NCBI RefSeq assembly: GCF_014647875.1
Contig: NZ_BMQA01000002.1
Coordinates: 310,001 to 374,000, forward strand
Direction of reading: 5' to 3'
Length of the DNA stretch: 64,000 nt
From: Streptomyces brasiliensis
Lineage (GTDB): Bacteria; Actinomycetota; Actinomycetes; Streptomycetales; Streptomycetaceae
Shown: positions 36,377-44,278 of the stretch, piece by piece
Position numbering within the stretch: the first letter of the stretch is position 1
Layout: every line of letters begins with the position of its first letter
Made by a program: the position numbers and the translations under genes
Notes under the pieces: generated by a model
Databases searched by the model: none
The model's input: only the letters and a program-made list of their open reading frames with translations
What the model was told of the DNA's origin: nothing

Positions 36377-37405
36377 ATGCTGGGTTGTGTGATCCACGGG
36401 CAGGGCGACCTGCGCGTCGAGGAACTGGCAGCGCCCGAACCCGGCCCCGGACAGGCCCTGGTCGCCGTCCGCTACGGCGGGGTGTGCGGGTCCGATCTGC
36501 ACTACTGGCGGCACGGCGGCGTCGGCGACTTCCGGCTCCGGGAACCGATGGTGCTGGGGCACGAGGTGGTGGGGACGGTCGTCGCGTACGGCTCCCCGGA
36601 CACCCCGGGTCCCGCGGCGGGTACGGCCGTCGCCGTGCACCCGGCGACACCGTGCGGAGCGTGCCCGGAGTGCGCCGACGGCCGCGCGAACGTCTGCCGT
36701 GACACCCGCTACCTCGGCAGCGCGGCCCGGTTCCCGCATGTGCAGGGCGGGTTCGCGGGTCAAGTGGTCGTACCGGCCACCCGGTTGAGGCAGCTCCCGG
36801 AAGGCCTCGAACTGCGCCGGGCGGCGCTCGCCGAGCCCCTGTCGGTGGCACTGCACGCGGTGCGGCGGGCCGGCGACGTGGCCGGACGGCACATCCTGGT
36901 CACCGGGGCCGGCCCGATCGGGTGCCTGCTCGTGGCGGCGGCGAAGGCCGCGGGCGCTGCACGGGTGACCGTGACCGATCTGCTGCCCGAGGCGCTGCGT
37001 TACGCCGGGATCGCGGGCGCCGACACGGTCGTACGGGCCGACGATCCGGACGACGCCGGGTGGCCGGCGGAGGTCGACGTGGCCGTCGAGGCGTCGGGCG
37101 TGGCCGCCGGTCTCGACACCTGTCTACGGCTCGGGCGGCGCGGCGGGGTCGTCGTGCAGCTCGGGATGCTGCCGCCGGGGCAGAGCCCGTTCGCCGGGAA
37201 CCTGGTGGTGAGCCGGGAGATCGAGCTGCGCGGGGCGTTCCGCTTCGACGCGGAGTTCGGTGACGCGCTCCAACTCCTCGCGACCGATCCGCGGTTCGAC
37301 GGCCTGGTGAGCGCGGTGGTGCCGGTCACCGATGCGGAGTCCGCGTTCGCGCTGGCGGCGGACCGCAGCCGGTCGTGCAAGGTGCTGCTGGACTTCGCGG
37401 CCTGA
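36377..37405 (+). CDS. idnD: L-idonate 5-dehydrogenase (zinc MDR family)
   Basis: A 342-aa medium-chain dehydrogenase. The catalytic zinc site is CGSDLHYW plus GHEVVGTV. The structural zinc cysteines lie in PCGACPECADGRANVC, and the Rossmann motif is GAGPIGCLL (about 177-185). It is expected to oxidise L-idonate to 5-ketogluconate, feeding idnO and gntK. Last gene of the cluster. Other polyol dehydrogenase activities cannot be excluded by sequence. Confidence 0.83.
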   Translation: MLGCVIHGQGDLRVEELAAPEPGPGQALVAVRYGGVCGSDLHYWRHGGVGDFRLREPMVLGHEVVGTVVAYGSPDTPGPAAGTAVAVHPATPCGACPECADGRANVCRDTRYLGSAARFPHVQGGFAGQVVVPATRLRQLPEGLELRRAALAEPLSVALHAVRRAGDVAGRHILVTGAGPIGCLLVAAAKAAGAARVTVTDLLPEALRYAGIAGADTVVRADDPDDAGWPAEVDVAVEASGVAAGLDTCLRLGRRGGVVVQLGMLPPGQSPFAGNLVVSREIELRGAFRFDAEFGDALQLLATDPRFDGLVSAVVPVTDAESAFALAADRSRSCKVLLDFAA

Positions 37406-37428
37406 CCTGACTCAGCAGGCCGGTCGGC

Positions 37429-38052
37429 TCACGGACGCCACAGTGGATGCTCCCGTTTCGCCCAGTCCCGGCTCACCGTCCCCGTGCGCAGACCGCGTCG
37501 GGCCTCCGGGTCGCCCAGGGCCATGCCGATGTGGCCCGCGAGGACGATGCCGATGGTCAGGGCCAGCCAGTCGTGGACGAAGGTCGCCGATGTACGCCAC
37601 ATCAACGGCGTCAGATGGGTGAACCACATGATCAGGCCGGTGCCGAGCATCACCAGCGCGGCCCCGGCGATCCAGGCGGCGTAGACCTTCTGCCCGGCGT
37701 TGAACTTGCCCGCCGGGCGGGAGGACGCCCGCTTGTCGCGGTGCAGGGCGGCGCGCAGCCAGACGCGGTCGTGCGGCCCGAACCGGTTGAGGAAGCCGAG
37801 GTCGGCGCGGAAGGCGCGGGAGGCCAGGCCGAGCAGGACGGGGACGGGCAGGGCGAGGCCGGCCCACTCGTGGAGGCGGACGACCAACTCGCGGCGGCCG
37901 ACCAGGACCGCCAGCTGCGGGATGTAGAGGCAGGCCGCGGTCAGGACGCAGATCCCCATCAGCAGGGCCGTCGACCGGTGCACCCAGCGCTCGGCCCGGG
38001 TGAAGCGGTGCAGCCGTCCGGTGCCGGCCGGGGCTTCAGTTCGTAGGCTCAT
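37429..38052 (-). CDS. Cytochrome b561/hydrogenase-type membrane cytochrome b
   Basis: A 207-aa membrane protein with four main hydrophobic helices. Candidate haem-ligating histidines sit in the helices near AERWVHRSTALLMG, VVRLHEWAGLAL, TFVHDWLALTIG and VLAGHIGMALG. Probably a di-haem quinone-linked cytochrome. Its start overlaps the end of the molybdopterin oxidoreductase gene by 17 bp, so it is the likely membrane electron partner of that exported enzyme. Confidence 0.85.
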   Translation of the reverse strand: MSLRTEAPAGTGRLHRFTRAERWVHRSTALLMGICVLTAACLYIPQLAVLVGRRELVVRLHEWAGLALPVPVLLGLASRAFRADLGFLNRFGPHDRVWLRAALHRDKRASSRPAGKFNAGQKVYAAWIAGAALVMLGTGLIMWFTHLTPLMWRTSATFVHDWLALTIGIVLAGHIGMALGDPEARRGLRTGTVSRDWAKREHPLWRP

Positions 38053-38776
38053 CGGTGCGTCCGTTCGACCGGCCCACCCAGGCGTCGACGTCGTAGCCCA
38101 GCTTCTCCCAGTACCCGGGCTCGACCCTGTCGGTGACCGTGATGCCGGAGAGCCATTTCGCGGACTTGTAGAAATACATGGGGGCGACATAGAGGCGGAC
38201 GGGGCCGCCGTGGTCGTGGCCGATCTCCTTGTCCTGCATGCGCAGCGCGACCAGGACGTCGGCGCGCCGGGCCTGGTCGAGGGTGAGGCTCTCGGTGTAG
38301 GCGCCGTCGAAGCAGGTGAAGTGGATCGCCCGGGCCGTGTCGCGGATGCCGGCCGCGTCCAGCAGCGTGGAGAGCCGTACGCCCTCGAATGGGGTGTGCG
38401 GCACGCGCCAGCCGGTGACGCACTGGACGTCCTTGACGAGCCGGGTCTGGGGCAGGGCGCGCAGATCCGCGAGGGTGTAGCTGCCCGGGCGGTCCACGAG
38501 CCCGTCGACGGTGAGGCGGTAGTTCGTGGGGCCCTTGTGCGGCACGGACGCGGTGACCGAGTAGTAGCGGAAGCCGCCGCCGTTCGGGAGCAGTCCGGTC
38601 AGGCCCGTGGGGTCCTTGCCGGACATGCTGCCGAGGAAGGACTCCATGCCGCGTTGCAGCGTGGGCGCAGCGATCACGCCGAGGGCGCCCAGGCCGACGG
38701 TGCCGAGGAAGACACGACGGCCGATCGGCCGGCCCTCCTCGGGCGGGCGGGCCTCCTCGGATTGTTCAGAGTTCAC
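38036..38776 (-). CDS. Exported molybdopterin-dependent oxidoreductase (sulfite-oxidase/MsrP fold)
   Basis: A 246-aa protein with a twin-arginine signal or anchor (RPIGRRVFLGTVGLGALGV, Arg-Arg at 20-21) and a sulfite-oxidase-type molybdopterin domain. The likely Mo-ligating Cys is in KDVQCVTGW (about 119), and the pterin-binding pattern is HDHGGPVRLYVAPMYFYKSAK. GTG start. It lacks the dimerisation domain of classic sulfite oxidases, resembling MsrP/YedY-type proteins. Substrate unknown. Coupled to a membrane cytochrome b. Confidence 0.87.
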   Translation of the reverse strand: MNSEQSEEARPPEEGRPIGRRVFLGTVGLGALGVIAAPTLQRGMESFLGSMSGKDPTGLTGLLPNGGGFRYYSVTASVPHKGPTNYRLTVDGLVDRPGSYTLADLRALPQTRLVKDVQCVTGWRVPHTPFEGVRLSTLLDAAGIRDTARAIHFTCFDGAYTESLTLDQARRADVLVALRMQDKEIGHDHGGPVRLYVAPMYFYKSAKWLSGITVTDRVEPGYWEKLGYDVDAWVGRSNGRTDEPTN

Positions 38777-38860
38777 GCATTCATTCGAACACTCCGGGGC
38801 CCGTCGAACCAGGGACGGCGGACAGCGGTCAGGGTTCCGTAATGACTTCTTACGTTCGTC

Positions 38861-39946
38861 TCATGATGCGACGGTGCCGAGCGCTCGGGCGCGGGCGGTG
38901 TGGAAGGCGGCGCACGGGTCGTGGGCCGGGTAGGACCAGGGCGCCGGGGTGACGTACCGGTCGATGCGCTGGAACAGGGCGGCCGCCTCGGCGCCGCGGC
39001 CCGCGCAGTACAGGGCGTGGGCGAGGAAGTTCAGGTCGACGTGGCTGCGGGGGTGGTCCTCCGGCTCCCACTCCAGCCACCAGTCGAAGGAGGCCTGGAG
39101 GAGGGGCCCGGTCGCGGGCTGTGACCAGTGCCCGGAGGCGGCCGGGTCGGCGGCGGCCAGGCCCGCGACGGCCAGGACCCGGTAGCGCTCCGTGTGCGCG
39201 ACGACGGGTAACAGGGCGAGCGGGGAGTCGGCCGGGGCGCGGGCGGCGCACTCATCGGCGAAGGCGTACACCTCGTGGTCCGGGTTCGCGCCCCGGTCGG
39301 GCCCGCGTTCGGCGAGGCGGGCGGTCATCAGGTGGTGGGCGTGGTGGTGGTCGGGGTGACGTGCGCGCACCTCGGCGAAGATCCGCCGCGTCCCGTCCCC
39401 CGTGCCCGACGCGCGCTCCAGCAGGAGCAGGCCGAGCCATGGGGTGGGATCGGCGGGTGCGAGGCCGGCCGCCTCCCGGCAGGCCATGCGCGCCGTGCCG
39501 GGTCCCTCCTCGCCGCGCAGGGCCCGGTGGACCAGGGCGAGGGCGAACAGCGTGGCGGCGCCGGCCGACCCGGGCTCGGCGAGGAGCCAGTCGCGGGCCC
39601 GGGCGGCGGCGCAGGGCTCGCGGGCGAGGACGGTGATCCGGTGGCCGCGGCGGTCCCAGTCGTCACCGGTACGCAGCAGCAGCGCGCGGGCGGCCTGGTG
39701 ACGCTCCTGGGTCAGCGCGGTGCGCGCGGCGATCAGCTCCGTGTCGCCCAGAGCGCTGTCCGGGGCGCGGAACTCCGCGTGATGCTCGCCGCAGTCGACG
39801 CTGTGGTCAACGGCGTGGTCATCGGCATGGTTCTCGGCGCGGTCCACGGCCTGGGCCGGGCGCTCGCGGCGGGGGTGGAGCAGGGGAAGTGGTGGGGGCA
39901 CCGCGGGACTTCCTGATTCTCGGGCTGCCATCGGCCGATCACTCAC
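38861..39946 (-). CDS. TPR-like helical repeat protein
   Basis: A 361-aa soluble protein of no assigned function. After a Pro/His/Asp-rich low-complexity N-terminus (about 1-75), it is made of helical pairs resembling tetratricopeptide repeats (AARDWLLAEPGSAGAATLFA, GLLLLERASGTGDGTRRIFA, LNFLAHALYCAGRGAEAAAL). This is a common Streptomyces family. GTG at 39946 or ATG at 39931 could be the start; neither has a strong ribosome site. Confidence 0.65.
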   Translation of the reverse strand: MSDRPMAARESGSPAVPPPLPLLHPRRERPAQAVDRAENHADDHAVDHSVDCGEHHAEFRAPDSALGDTELIAARTALTQERHQAARALLLRTGDDWDRRGHRITVLAREPCAAARARDWLLAEPGSAGAATLFALALVHRALRGEEGPGTARMACREAAGLAPADPTPWLGLLLLERASGTGDGTRRIFAEVRARHPDHHHAHHLMTARLAERGPDRGANPDHEVYAFADECAARAPADSPLALLPVVAHTERYRVLAVAGLAAADPAASGHWSQPATGPLLQASFDWWLEWEPEDHPRSHVDLNFLAHALYCAGRGAEAAALFQRIDRYVTPAPWSYPAHDPCAAFHTARARALGTVAS

Positions 39947-40268
39947 AGCCAACCCTCGGGCCACAGTTTGCGTCAAGTTCGTCGGCAGTGTTATCGCGTT
40001 CAACAACCCTTTACCGAGGGGCAGTTGTGGCGCGGCAACGGCTGCCCGGCGGTATCGTGGGCCGAACGCCGCAGGATTCCTGTGGCGTACGCCATGGCGC
40101 CGCCCGTCCGGGCGTCGGACCATGACGGTACGGGTCGCGCCGCCCTCGACCGCCCCTGGCCGACGGATCATCGTGACCGAGTCCACTGCCCGGTTCCGGG
40201 CACTCCCTGGGCACATACCGGGGCCCGGGACGCTACAGTCGGCCAAACGCACCCCGTGGCCCGGCCGG
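39947..40268. other. 322-bp gap with divergent promoters
   Basis: No convincing gene. It holds promoters for the divergent TPR-like and DMT genes; a TACAGT hexamer at about 40231-40236 could be a -10 for the transporter. Open frames through it lack coding-like translation. Confidence 0.4.
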
Positions 40269-41180
40269 ATGATCGAGGTACGCAGCGTGTCGGTTCTGGT
40301 TCTGATTCTCGCCGTGAGTGCGGCCTGTTGCCTCGGCTTCGGGTTCGTGCTCCAGCAGAACGCCGCCCAGAAGGCACCCCTGAGCGACTTCCTGCGGCCG
40401 CGCCTGCTGCTCGACCTGATGAAGGTGCCTCGCTGGCTCGGCGGCATCGGGCTGATGGTGGCCGGGATGGTCCTGGGCGCGATCGCCCTGGGCCACGGCG
40501 AGATCTCTCTGGTCGAGCCCTTGCTCGCCACGAATCTGCTCTTCGCTCTCGCGCTCTCCCGCCACCAGACGAAGCAGCCGCTGGGCCGCCAGGGCTGGTC
40601 GGGGCTCGCGCTGCTCGCGGGTGGTGTGTGCGCGTTCATCCTGGCGGGCCAGCCGCACAGCGGGCACGCCATCTCCAATCCGCTGCGGCACTGGCTGATC
40701 ATCGGCGTGACGGTCGGCCTGGCCCTGCTGCTGACCACCTTCGCCAAGCGTTCCCGGCTCAGCTCGGGCCCCGTGCTGCTGGCGATCGCCGCAGGCCTGC
40801 TGTACGGCGTGCAGGACGCGCTGACCCGGGTGAGCGGCCAGCGCTTCTCCGAGGGCGGCCTCACCGAGGTGCTCACCGGCTGGCAGCCGTACGGCGTGCT
40901 GGTCATCGGCGTCACCGGGCTGATCCTGGTGCAGAGCGCGTTCGAGACCGCGCCGCTGCGCATGTCGCTGCCCGCGCTCACCGCGGCCCAGCCGCTCGCC
41001 GGGATCCTGTGCGGAGTGGGCTTCCTCGGCGACCGGCTGCGCACCGACACCGGGGCGCTCGCCTGGGAGGCGGCGGGGCTCGCGGCCGTGGTCGTGGGCA
41101 TCGTGCTGCTGGGCCTGCATCCGGCGATGCCGTGCGGCACGGGTGAGCGGGAGCCGGCGCGGGATCTGCAGCCGCACTGA
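40269..41180 (+). CDS. DMT-superfamily transporter
   Basis: A 303-aa membrane protein with about nine to ten hydrophobic helices and internal two-fold similarity typical of the drug/metabolite transporter group. It begins VLVLILAVSAACCLGFGFVL, contains EPLLATNLLFALALSRH and ends with a short polar tail. This is the actinobacterial SMR/NIPA-like branch by appearance; the substrate is unknown. The ATG at 40269 was chosen because longer in-frame versions add only non-hydrophobic sequence before the first helix. Confidence 0.75.
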   Translation: MIEVRSVSVLVLILAVSAACCLGFGFVLQQNAAQKAPLSDFLRPRLLLDLMKVPRWLGGIGLMVAGMVLGAIALGHGEISLVEPLLATNLLFALALSRHQTKQPLGRQGWSGLALLAGGVCAFILAGQPHSGHAISNPLRHWLIIGVTVGLALLLTTFAKRSRLSSGPVLLAIAAGLLYGVQDALTRVSGQRFSEGGLTEVLTGWQPYGVLVIGVTGLILVQSAFETAPLRMSLPALTAAQPLAGILCGVGFLGDRLRTDTGALAWEAAGLAAVVVGIVLLGLHPAMPCGTGEREPARDLQPH

Positions 41181-41353
41181 TCGCCGGCCGGCGGCCCCCG
41201 CCGCCTGCCCGGCCCTGGGCGCGGGTGGCCTCCGGGGCCGCCCGACCACCGCCGCCGTACGCCCTGCCGACGAAAGCCCCGGCCCGCACTCGACCGGCGC
41301 CGTCGTGACCCCTGCCTCTCCGGCGCCGCCGTGCCCCCTGCTTGGATGGGTTC

Positions 41354-41875
41354 ATGAGCGCTGCTGACGAAATCCTCGACATCGTCGACGAGAACGACCG
41401 GGTCGTCGGCCGGTCCCCGAGGGGCGAGGCATATGCGCGCGGGCTGCGTCACCGCGCCGTGTTCGTCCAGGCCCGGGACGCCGCCGGTCGCGTCTTCGTC
41501 CACCGCCGTACCGCGACCAAGCTGGTCTTTCCCTCGCTGTACGACATGTTCGTCGGCGGGGTGGTCGGTTCCGGCGAGTCCTACGACGACGCGGCTCTGC
41601 GCGAGGCCGAGGAGGAGCTGGGCGTCTCGGGGCTGCCGCGCCCGGTGTTCCGGTTCAAGTTCCTGTACGACGACGGCGCCGCCGGAAGCTGGTGGTCGGC
41701 GGTGTACGAGGTCCGCTGCGAGCTGCCGGTACGCCCTCAGGTGGAGGAGGTCGCCTGGCACGACTTCCTCACCGACGACGAGCTGACGGCCCGGCTCGGG
41801 GAGTGGGCGTGGGTGCCGGACGGCCTGGCGGCGTACGAGCGGCTGCGCGCGTACCGGTCCGGCCTGCCCCGATAA
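41354..41875 (+). CDS. Nudix hydrolase (YfcD/IDI-like)
   Basis: A 173-aa protein with a Nudix box GESYDDAALREAEEELGV (about 76-93) following MFVGGVVGS. The N-terminal EILDIVDENDRVVGRSPRGE and HRAVFVQ resemble the YfcD/isopentenyl-diphosphate-isomerase-like Nudix branch. The substrate is probably a nucleotide or prenyl diphosphate but is not determined. ATG at 41354 preferred over an in-frame TTG 4 codons earlier. Confidence 0.87.
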   Translation: MSAADEILDIVDENDRVVGRSPRGEAYARGLRHRAVFVQARDAAGRVFVHRRTATKLVFPSLYDMFVGGVVGSGESYDDAALREAEEELGVSGLPRPVFRFKFLYDDGAAGSWWSAVYEVRCELPVRPQVEEVAWHDFLTDDELTARLGEWAWVPDGLAAYERLRAYRSGLPR

Positions 41876-41885
41876 GGTCCGGCAC

Positions 41886-42278
41886 GTGATCGAGTTCATG
41901 CGGAACGTCCGCTTGTGGTTCGCGCCGGAGCAGGTCCGGCAGGAGGGCTCCACCCCGGACTACCGGTTCTCGCTGGCCAACGAACGCACCTTCCTGGCCT
42001 GGCTGCGCACCGCGCTCGCGCTGATCGCCGGGGGCTTCGCGGTGGACCAGTTCCTGCCCGGCCTGCGCTGGGCCTGGCGGGTGGGACTGGCGCTGGCCCT
42101 GCTCGGCGCGGGCGTGCTGTGCTCGCTGCGCGCGGTCAACCACTGGGTGCGCTGCGAGCTGGCGATGCGCCGGGGCGAGGATCTGCCGACGTCCCGGTTC
42201 CCGGCGCTGCTCGGGGTCGTGGTCGGGGTGGTGGCCGTCGCGATGGTCGTGATCGTGCTCTTCGGCTGGGACGGATGA
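41886..42278 (+). CDS. DUF202 (YidH-like) membrane protein
   Basis: A 130-aa inner-membrane protein with three hydrophobic helices. The DUF202 signature is LANERTFLAWLRTALALIAGGFA at about 30-52 (Glu-Arg-Thr and Trp-Leu-Arg conserved). Function unknown. GTG start 10 bp after the Nudix gene; its stop overlaps the start of a second DUF202 gene (ATGA). Confidence 0.85.
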   Translation: MIEFMRNVRLWFAPEQVRQEGSTPDYRFSLANERTFLAWLRTALALIAGGFAVDQFLPGLRWAWRVGLALALLGAGVLCSLRAVNHWVRCELAMRRGEDLPTSRFPALLGVVVGVVAVAMVVIVLFGWDG

Positions 42279-42589
42279 CGGCCGGGCGGGACCCGGGCCT
42301 GCAACCGGAGCGGACCCGGCTCGCATGGCGCCGTACGACGCTGACGTACGCCGTGGTCACCGTGCTGGCGCTGCGCGTGGCCCTGCACCGTGGCCACTCC
42401 GCCGCCGGGATCGTGGTGTGCGCCCTGTGCTGCGCGTTCTTCGCGGCCTTCCTGTGGGTGGCCCACCACCGGATCCGGACGCTCGCGACGACGCCCCGTC
42501 CCGCGGCCCTCGGTCCCCGGCAGGCCGCGGCGGCAGTGCTGTGCGCGTCGGCGATGGCCGTGTGCGCGGTGGCACTCATCGCCCGGTAG
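42275..42589 (+). CDS. DUF202-type membrane protein, second copy
   Basis: A 104-aa protein with the shorter DUF202 pattern QPERTRLAWRRTTLTYAVV at about 10-28 and three hydrophobic stretches. Translationally coupled to the preceding DUF202 gene. Paired DUF202 proteins probably form a membrane complex, but no function is known. Confidence 0.85.
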   Translation: MTAGRDPGLQPERTRLAWRRTTLTYAVVTVLALRVALHRGHSAAGIVVCALCCAFFAAFLWVAHHRIRTLATTPRPAALGPRQAAAAVLCASAMAVCAVALIAR

Positions 42590-42794
42590 AGCACCGGGCG
42601 CCACGCACACGAGCCCCGGGGACGAACCGCAGAGCCGCGCCGCGCACACAAGCCGTGCAAGCAAGCCCCGTGGACGAGCCGTACAGGCGAGCCATGTGGA
42701 CGAGCCACGTTGGCGAATTGCCCCGATATGCACCCTCCATCTGGCAGCCTGTCCGTCGTCATCACCCGACCCGCGCACCCCGAAGGCGAGCGCC

Positions 42795-43091
42795 ATGACG
42801 ACCTCCCACCAGGAACACGGCACGCACACCCACACGCACGGCCCCGACTGCGGACACACGGCGGTGCCGCACGGCGATCACATGGACTACGCGCACGACG
42901 GACACCTCCACCGCGAGCACTCCGGCCACTGGGACGAGTGCGAGCCGGCCGGGCACACCGCGCACGAGGGCCACGACCACCGGCACGGCGAAGGCTGCGG
43001 GCACGCGCGCGTGCAGCACGGTGACCACGTCGACTACCTGCACGACGGCCACCGGCACGCGGAGCACGGCGGCCACTGGGACGACCACTGA
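42795..43091 (+). CDS. Histidine-rich small protein, probable metal binder
   Basis: A 98-aa soluble protein about one quarter histidine, with two copies of the unit CGH-x5-HGDHxDYxHDGHxHxEHxGHWD (about 19-47 and 68-96), separated by an EPAGHTAHEGHDHRHGEGC linker. No signal or membrane segment. Likely to store or buffer Zn, Ni or Co, but there is no transporter beside it to decide the metal. ATG at 42795. A GC-rich stretch of short degenerate repeats lies upstream (42600-42710). Confidence 0.8.
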   Translation: MTTSHQEHGTHTHTHGPDCGHTAVPHGDHMDYAHDGHLHREHSGHWDECEPAGHTAHEGHDHRHGEGCGHARVQHGDHVDYLHDGHRHAEHGGHWDDH

Positions 43092-43190
43092 CCCCGGCCG
43101 GAAACCACTCGCCGACGGCTCCCCGCACAGCCCGCGGGGAGCCGTCGGCCTATCGTGGCCCCGATCACGTTCGGCTCACCCACTGGACGG

Positions 43191-43208
43191 CATACCGACC
43201 GGTCGGCA
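43191..43208. promoter_or_regulatory. TetR-type operator upstream of the phosphotransferase/acyl-CoA dehydrogenase operon
   Basis: cataccgaccggtcggca is a near-perfect palindrome around ACCGACCGGTCGGT, 42 bp before the start at 43250. Its first 13 bases recur exactly on the other strand at 48659-48671, before the SDR/acyl-CoA synthetase/TetR operon. Confidence 0.7.
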
Positions 43209-43249
43209 TCATGAGTCGGGTCCTGTTCACCCGTTCGTAGGAGTGATGT

Positions 43250-44272
43250 ATGAACCCCGACCACCCGCCCGGACTCGATCTCGACCGGCTGCGCGGCCTG
43301 CTCGACCGCGAGCGGCCCGGTCTGGTCGACGGCCCCCTCAGCGGCAGGCTGATCGAGGGCGGACGGTCGAACCTCACCTACGAGCTCTCGGACGGCACCT
43401 CGAAGTGGGTCGTACGGCGTCCCCCTCTCGGCCACGTCCTGGCCACCGCGCACGACATGAAGCGCGAACACCGGGTGATCAGCGCGCTGCACCCGACGCG
43501 GGTGCCGGTGCCGCGTCCGGTGCTGCTGTGCGAGGACGAGGAGGTGCTGGGGGCGCCCTTCTACGTCATGGAGTTCGTCGCGGGCACGCCGTACCGCACC
43601 GCCGAGCAGCTCGCCCCGCTCGGCCCGGAGCGCACCCGGGGCGCCGTGCTCTCCCTCGTGGACACGCTCGTCGAACTGCACGCCGTGGACCCCGCCGAGG
43701 TGGGCCTCGCGGACTTCGGCCGGCCGGAGGGCTTCCTGGACCGGCAGCTGCGCCGCTGGGGCAAGCAGCTGGACGCCTCCCGCAACCGCGATCTGGCGGG
43801 CATCGACGAACTGCACGCGTCCCTGGGCCGGGCACTGCCCGCTTCCCCGGCCCCGGCCGTCGTCCACGGCGACTACCGGCTCGACAACGTCCTGATCGGT
43901 GACGACGACCGGATCGAGGCCATCCTCGACTGGGAGATGTCGACGCTCGGCGATCCGCTGACCGACCTGGGCCTGCTGGTGATGTACAGCATCCCGCTGG
44001 GGTTGCCGAACTCCCCCATCTCGACGACCGCTTCGGCCGCCGGGCACCCGGCCCCGGCCGAGCTGGTCGAGCGCTATGCCGCCCGCTCGGGGCGCGACGT
44101 GGCGGCCGTCTCCTGGTACACGGCGTTCGCCTGGTTCAAGCTCGCCGTGATCCTCGAGGGCATCCACTACCGGTACACGCTGGGACAGACGGTCGGGCGC
44201 GGCTTCGACCACATCGGCGATCTCGTGCCGGTCTTCATCGATCACGGGCTGAACACTCTTCAGGAAGGCTGA
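43250..44272 (+). CDS. Phosphotransferase family protein (ACAD10/11-type kinase-like)
   Basis: A 340-aa aminoglycoside-phosphotransferase-fold protein. The catalytic loop is VVHGDYRLDNVLIG (about 204-217) and the metal site is ILDWEMSTLGDPLTDLG. It resembles the kinase-like domain linked to acyl-CoA dehydrogenases (ACAD10/11), which phosphorylate hydroxy-acyl-CoAs before elimination. An AGGAG lies 7 bases upstream. It starts the plus operon and is followed after 6 bp by an acyl-CoA dehydrogenase, supporting a role in acyl-CoA catabolism rather than antibiotic resistance. Confidence 0.87.
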   Translation: MNPDHPPGLDLDRLRGLLDRERPGLVDGPLSGRLIEGGRSNLTYELSDGTSKWVVRRPPLGHVLATAHDMKREHRVISALHPTRVPVPRPVLLCEDEEVLGAPFYVMEFVAGTPYRTAEQLAPLGPERTRGAVLSLVDTLVELHAVDPAEVGLADFGRPEGFLDRQLRRWGKQLDASRNRDLAGIDELHASLGRALPASPAPAVVHGDYRLDNVLIGDDDRIEAILDWEMSTLGDPLTDLGLLVMYSIPLGLPNSPISTTASAAGHPAPAELVERYAARSGRDVAAVSWYTAFAWFKLAVILEGIHYRYTLGQTVGRGFDHIGDLVPVFIDHGLNTLQEG

Positions 44273-44278
44273 CCGGAC

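Noticed and set aside
38861..41953. A continuous 1030-codon minus frame joining the TPR-like gene to upstream sequence.
   Set aside because: The upstream part runs antisense through the DMT transporter and Nudix genes and is low-complexity; only the part ending at 39946 looks coding.
43250..44272. Aminoglycoside resistance gene.
   Set aside because: The fold is shared, but the adjacent acyl-CoA dehydrogenase and common operator indicate acyl-CoA metabolism.
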